Positions 60,853 through 64,000 of a DNA stretch of 64,000 bases are shown here, piece by piece. This DNA comes from Mycobacterium sp. (GTDB taxonomy: Bacteria; Actinomycetota; Actinomycetes; Mycobacteriales; Mycobacteriaceae). How positions within the stretch are numbered: position 1 is the first letter of the stretch; every line of letters begins with the position of its first letter. Both the position numbers and the translations under genes were made by a program. The stretch spans positions 217,455-281,454 of the forward strand of contig JACPVR010000022.1 of NCBI GenBank assembly GCA_016197405.1, given 5' to 3'. The notes beneath the pieces were generated by a model. It was not told the DNA's origin. It saw only the letters and a list, made by a program, of their open reading frames with translations, and ran no database searches.

Positions 60853-62246
60853 CAGAAGTTGATCATGTGGCCGGCAAGGCCGTGGAAGCACTCCTGCAGC
60901 GCCTCGGACAGCGTCGGGTGCGTGTGCACGTTGCGGGCCAGCTCGTTGACGGTCAGATCCCACTTCTGCGCCAGCGTGAGCTCGGGCAGCAGCTCGGACA
61001 CGTCGTGTCCGATGAGATGACCGCCCAGCAGCTCGCCGTACTTGGCGTCGGCGATGAGCTTGACGAATCCGCTGGGATCACCCAAACCGTGCGCCTTGCC
61101 GTTGGCGGTGAACGGGAACTTGGCGACCTTGACGTCATAGCCCTCGTCGCGGGCCTGCTCCTCGGTCAAGCCGAAGCTGGCCACCTGCGGCTGGCAGAAC
61201 GTCGCGCGCGGCATCATCCGGTAGTCACCGAGCGCCATCGTCTCGGCGCCGGCGATGGTCTCGGCAGCCACCACACCCATCGCCTCGGCGACGTGAGCCA
61301 GCTGCAGCTTGGCGGTGACGTCACCGATGGCGTAGATGTGCGGCACGTTGGTGCGCATGTAGTCGTCGATGCCGATGGCCTTGCGGTCGGTCAGCGCCAC
61401 ACCGGCCTTGTCCAGACCGTATCCCTCGACGTTGGGCGCAAAGCCGATGGCCTGCAGCACCTTGTCGGCCTTGAGCTCTTCGGACTTGCCGTCCTTGCTG
61501 ACCGCCACGGTGACCGTCGAACCATCATCGGTGATGGACTCGACCTTGGTGCCGGTGAGAATCTTCACGCCGAGCTTCTTGTACTGCTTCTCGATCTCCT
61601 TGGAGACCTCGGCGTCCTCGTTGGGCAGCGCGCGCGGCAGGAATTCCACGATGGTGACGTCGACGCCGTAGTTCTTCAGGACGTAGGCGAACTCCATACC
61701 GATGGCACCGGCGCCGGCGATGATGATCGAGCCGGGCAGCTCACGGGTCAGGATCTGCTTTTCGTAGGTGACGACATTGTCCGACAGCGACGTGCCCGGA
61801 ACCAGGCGCGTACTGCTGCCGGTCGAGATGATGGCGTTGTCGAATTCGACCGTCTCGGTTCCTCCGTCGTTGAGGTCGACCTCGATGCTATTGGGCCCGG
61901 TGAACTTGCCGTACCCGTTGATCTCGGTGATCTTGTTCTTCTTCATCAGGAAGTGCACGCCGGCCACCCGGCCCTCGGCGACCTTGCGGCTACGGTCGAA
62001 GGCGGCGCCGAAATCGAAGGTCGCCTCCCCACTGATGCCGAAGGTTTTGGCTTCCTTGGTGAAGATGTGCGCGATCTCCGCATTGCGCAGCAGCGCCTTG
62101 GATGGGATGCAGCCGACATTGAGGCAGACCCCACCCCAGTATTTCGGCTCGATGATCGCGGTATTCAGGCCGAGCTGAGCGGCGCGAATGGCTGCGACAT
62201 ATCCGCCCGGGCCGGCACCGAGAACGACAACGTCATAGTGAGTCAC
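60852..62246 (-). CDS. lpdC: Dihydrolipoamide dehydrogenase
   Basis: This 464-residue flavoprotein disulfide reductase is the E3 component of pyruvate and other 2-oxoacid dehydrogenases and of the peroxynitrite reductase complex in M. tuberculosis. FAD motif GAGPGG at 10-15, the redox pair Cys41 and Cys46 in GGVCLNVGC, NAD motif GAGAIGMEF and the C-terminal HTHPTLSEAL, which holds the base that assists catalysis. Length equals that of Rv0462. Confidence 0.97.
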   Translation of the reverse strand: MTHYDVVVLGAGPGGYVAAIRAAQLGLNTAIIEPKYWGGVCLNVGCIPSKALLRNAEIAHIFTKEAKTFGISGEATFDFGAAFDRSRKVAEGRVAGVHFLMKKNKITEINGYGKFTGPNSIEVDLNDGGTETVEFDNAIISTGSSTRLVPGTSLSDNVVTYEKQILTRELPGSIIIAGAGAIGMEFAYVLKNYGVDVTIVEFLPRALPNEDAEVSKEIEKQYKKLGVKILTGTKVESITDDGSTVTVAVSKDGKSEELKADKVLQAIGFAPNVEGYGLDKAGVALTDRKAIGIDDYMRTNVPHIYAIGDVTAKLQLAHVAEAMGVVAAETIAGAETMALGDYRMMPRATFCQPQVASFGLTEEQARDEGYDVKVAKFPFTANGKAHGLGDPSGFVKLIADAKYGELLGGHLIGHDVSELLPELTLAQKWDLTVNELARNVHTHPTLSEALQECFHGLAGHMINF

Positions 62247-62328
62247 GTCTACCTACCCTAGTGGTGCACGAGTGTGGAACGGGGAACGGATTCCCCATAA
62301 ACCCACAACGGCCGGCGGTTCCCCACTG

Positions 62329-62865
62329 TCAGGGGGTGACCCAGCCGAACACGTATCCGCCGTACAACACCGCCGCCGCGCACCCGGAGACGAACGGCGC
62401 CGACATGATGCCGATGGCCAGCGCGGAGCGGGCCGGTTTCTGCTCGGCCATCGACACGATCAGTGCGGCCACCATGCACACCACCACATAGACCAGCACG
62501 ACGAAATCCGGCCAGGTCTTGTCCACGGCGTGGAACCACCGGTAGTACATGGCCAGCCCGATGGCGGCCGCGGCGAACCAGATGACCAGCGTCAGCCCGA
62601 CGAACTTCCACCGTTTGACGGCGACGAACTGACTCGGCACCACGACGGGTTGCGCCAGCACCGGCAACGGGCCCGATATCGCCTGCGGGTCGGCGCTCAT
62701 CGGTGGCGGATCGTCACCCAGTCCGGCGAATGGATCCGAATCGGGATAGTCGTCGATGGCCACCGCCGCGTGCGGCAGCGGGTTGGGGTGCGGACCGGTG
62801 TCGAATATCGGAGCATGGTGCGGCTGGGTCAATGGCATCTCACCGGTGTCGTTGAACTCAGGCAC
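62329..62865 (-). CDS. Membrane protein (Rv0461 type)
   Basis: This 178-residue protein has a Pro-, Asp- and His-rich cytoplasmic N-terminus of about 90 residues and three hydrophobic segments (FVGLTLVIWFAAAAIGLAMY, FVVLVYVVVCMVAALIV, AAVLYGGYVFGWV). Order and layout match the Rv0461-type protein upstream of lpdC. Function unknown. It overlaps the upstream gene by eight bases. Confidence 0.75.
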   Translation of the reverse strand: MPEFNDTGEMPLTQPHHAPIFDTGPHPNPLPHAAVAIDDYPDSDPFAGLGDDPPPMSADPQAISGPLPVLAQPVVVPSQFVAVKRWKFVGLTLVIWFAAAAIGLAMYYRWFHAVDKTWPDFVVLVYVVVCMVAALIVSMAEQKPARSALAIGIMSAPFVSGCAAAVLYGGYVFGWVTP

Positions 62866-63136
62866 CGTGCACCACCTGGGTGGCGACCAGCACCGTGAAC
62901 CAGCCCGGGGCGACCGCGACGAGGAATGCGCCCAGCATCGTCACCCAGCGTCGGCCGGAGAACACCACCATGGCCAGGCCCAGGACGCTGGGCACCCCGA
63001 GTGTTGCGGCGAGGGCGATGTCGGGGCGCACGGGAGCTGTGACCACCAGCATCGCGAGGACACCGAGCAGCACGCCCGCGGCGGCGCCCACCAGCATCGC
63101 ACTGGTCAGCAACCACGCCCGCGGAAGCGGTATCAC
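62858..63136 (-). CDS. Small membrane protein (Rv0460 type)
   Basis: This 92-residue protein has three hydrophobic segments (LVGAAAGVLLGVLAMLVV, VLGLAMVVF, MLGAFLVAVAPGWFTVLV). The start is uncertain: GTG at 63136 is chosen, with ATG at 63097 as alternative. It lies between the DUF779 gene and the Rv0461-type gene, as Rv0460 does. Function unknown. Confidence 0.6.
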   Translation of the reverse strand: MIPLPRAWLLTSAMLVGAAAGVLLGVLAMLVVTAPVRPDIALAATLGVPSVLGLAMVVFSGRRWVTMLGAFLVAVAPGWFTVLVATQVVHGA

Positions 63137-63164
63137 GAGAAAAAACGGTACCCGCCCGCCGCGG

Positions 63165-63677
63165 TTATCCGGGGATCTGCGCGGCGCGCCCCGCCGGTAT
63201 CGGGCAGGCGTCGGCCGCCTCGGCAACCACCGCGCCCCGCGGTCCCGGCGGCCGCTCCCCCGCGGCGTAACCGGATCCCGTCACCGGATTCGATGCGTTG
63301 AGCTGCTGGTTTTCCTCTTCGGTGAAGGCCCGTCCACGGGACAGGAAGCGCTTGCCCTCGGGTGCTTCCAGCGAGAACCCGCCACCACGGCCCGGCACCA
63401 GATCGATCACCAGTTGGGTGTGTTTCCAGGCGTCGAACTGCGGACCGGAAATCCAGACCGGGACACCGTCGGGCTGGCCTTCGCCGGTCACGTCCAGCAA
63501 GCCCAGCAGGACGTCACGATCCCCCACGATGAAGTCGCCGACGGGGTAGCACATCGGCGATGAGCCGTCGCAGCAGCCGCCGGACTGGTGGAACATCACC
63601 GGGCCGTGCCGGCTCTGGAGTTCGGCGAGCAGATCGGCAGCGGTACGGCTGATCAGCACACGAGCGGGGGCCACCAT
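63165..63677 (-). CDS. DUF779 domain protein (Rv0459 type)
   Basis: This 170-residue protein has the DUF779 core: LQSRHGPVMFHQSGGCCDGSSPMC with Cys residues and the motif GPQFDAWKHTQLVIDLVPGRGGGFSLE. Such proteins usually sit next to an acetaldehyde-type aldehyde dehydrogenase, which is Rv0458 in M. tuberculosis; here no such gene lies between this one and the truncated peptidase. The last 35 residues are a variable Pro- and Ala-rich tail. Confidence 0.82.
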   Translation of the reverse strand: MVAPARVLISRTAADLLAELQSRHGPVMFHQSGGCCDGSSPMCYPVGDFIVGDRDVLLGLLDVTGEGQPDGVPVWISGPQFDAWKHTQLVIDLVPGRGGGFSLEAPEGKRFLSRGRAFTEEENQQLNASNPVTGSGYAAGERPPGPRGAVVAEAADACPIPAGRAAQIPG

Positions 63678-63711
63678 GAAGCTCAGCCTACGCGCGGCCA
63701 CAATGGCTGCC

Positions 63712-63876
63712 ATGGCAGAAATATCCGGCGCGGACCCGTACCTGTGGCTTGAGGACATCACCGGCGAGGACGCGCTGGACTGGGTGCGCGCGCACAACGA
63801 GCCGACGTTGGCCGAGTTGTGCGACGAGGAATTCGAGCAGATGCGCGCCGAGGCGCTAGATGTTCTTCACGGGTAG
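63712..63876 (+). pseudogene. Prolyl oligopeptidase (Rv0457c type), truncated by an insertion
   Basis: The first 49 or so codons encode the start of a prolyl oligopeptidase: DPYLWLEDITGEDALDWVRA and FEQMRAEALDVL. After EALDVL the frame reads only His-Gly and a stop at 63876. Intact relatives are about 670 residues. From about 63856 the DNA instead reads on the other strand as the end of a transposase, so the peptidase has been interrupted. An ATG at 63703 is an alternative start. Confidence 0.75.
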
Positions 63877-64000
63877 GTTGTGAACGCGTAGGCGCTCGAT
63901 TGGTGTCATTCCGCCGATGCCGGTGTGGGGTCGGTGGACTCTTCTATGTCTTGTCAAGCGGCTTGGGGCTTGGTGTTGGGCTCGGCGTGGAGGCTTTCGA
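63856..64000 (-). mobile_element. 3' end of an insertion-sequence transposase, window edge
   Basis: Reading the minus strand, 63856-63933 gives HRPHTGIGGMTPIERLRVHN, ending LPVKNI and a stop at 63856, which matches the C-terminal end of DDE/rve integrase-type transposases (IS3/IS481 kind). The upstream codons to 64000 do not show the usual YNWxRPH context, so the element may be a remnant or carry a frameshift. The rest lies outside the window. It interrupts the peptidase gene. Confidence 0.6.

Noticed and set aside
60867..62261. 464-codon open frame opposite lpdC
   Set aside because: It is the antisense reading of lpdC, which has all its catalytic motifs.
1..64000. CRISPR array, tRNA or rRNA gene
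   Set aside because: I saw no regularly spaced repeats and no cloverleaf or rRNA sequence in the window.

Overview
The window is high-GC actinobacterial DNA and almost certainly comes from a mycobacterium, probably a rapid grower of the Mycolicibacterium type. The two ends carry a core block recognisable from Mycobacterium tuberculosis, in inverted order. On the left are a DUF445 protein, the Rv0472c-type TetR, umaA, fadB2, aceA (icl1), the Rv0466-type thioesterase, ramB and the Rv0464c-type protein. On the right are lpdC, the Rv0461/Rv0460-type membrane proteins, the DUF779 protein (Rv0459) and the start of the Rv0457c-type prolyl oligopeptidase. A full Mce lipid-transport operon and a cyclopropane/mycolate-type methyltransferase agree with this placement.

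Between the Rv0464c-type gene (ends 8839) and the DUF5994/lpdC side (from 59263) lies about 50 kb of accessory DNA. Its dominant theme is a family of multi-spanning membrane proteins resembling the AveC spiroketal cyclase. I count nine paralogues: seven short ones of 251-310 residues and two long ones of 322-323 residues. Twice, a short and a long copy follow an oxygenase gene as one unit (DUF2236/MpaB-like at 12491-9646, and a flavin monooxygenase at 54204-57601).

Island layout: (a) 8836-20704, mostly minus strand: AveC-like genes, a DUF2236/MpaB-like oxygenase with a divergent TetR, a carotenoid-cleavage-type oxygenase, a molybdopterin oxidoreductase, orphan cytochrome-oxidase subunit III and IV-like proteins, and a DapB-fold dehydrogenase. 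(b) 21078-23404: two paralogous double-length Lrp/AsnC regulators. (c) 23417-32401, minus strand: a ten-gene mce operon (two YrbE permeases, MceA-F, one Mce-associated protein, one MmpS-like protein). (d) 32627-35266: four small exported proteins, two of them a tandem paralogous pair. (e) 35295-40017: a TetR, an AveC-like gene, an apparently C-terminally shortened phytoene-desaturase-type flavoprotein and an acyl-CoA dehydrogenase. (f) 40104-47454: a translationally coupled five-gene operon (flavin monooxygenase, acyl-CoA ligase, aldehyde dehydrogenase, SRPBCC protein, SDR) preceded by a second DUF2236 gene. (g) 47800-59060: TetRs, more AveC-like genes, a fadA-fadB pair damaged by a deletion at its junction, an esterase and a second flavin monooxygenase.

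Read together, the island looks like a system for importing a lipid (Mce), breaking C=C or C-C bonds oxidatively (carotenoid oxygenase, DUF2236, Baeyer-Villiger-type monooxygenases), oxidising and activating the products (aldehyde dehydrogenase, acyl-CoA ligase) and degrading them by beta-oxidation. The many AveC-like membrane proteins would act on, or bind, the same lipid. A terpenoid or polyprenoid substrate is my inference; nothing in the sequence names it.
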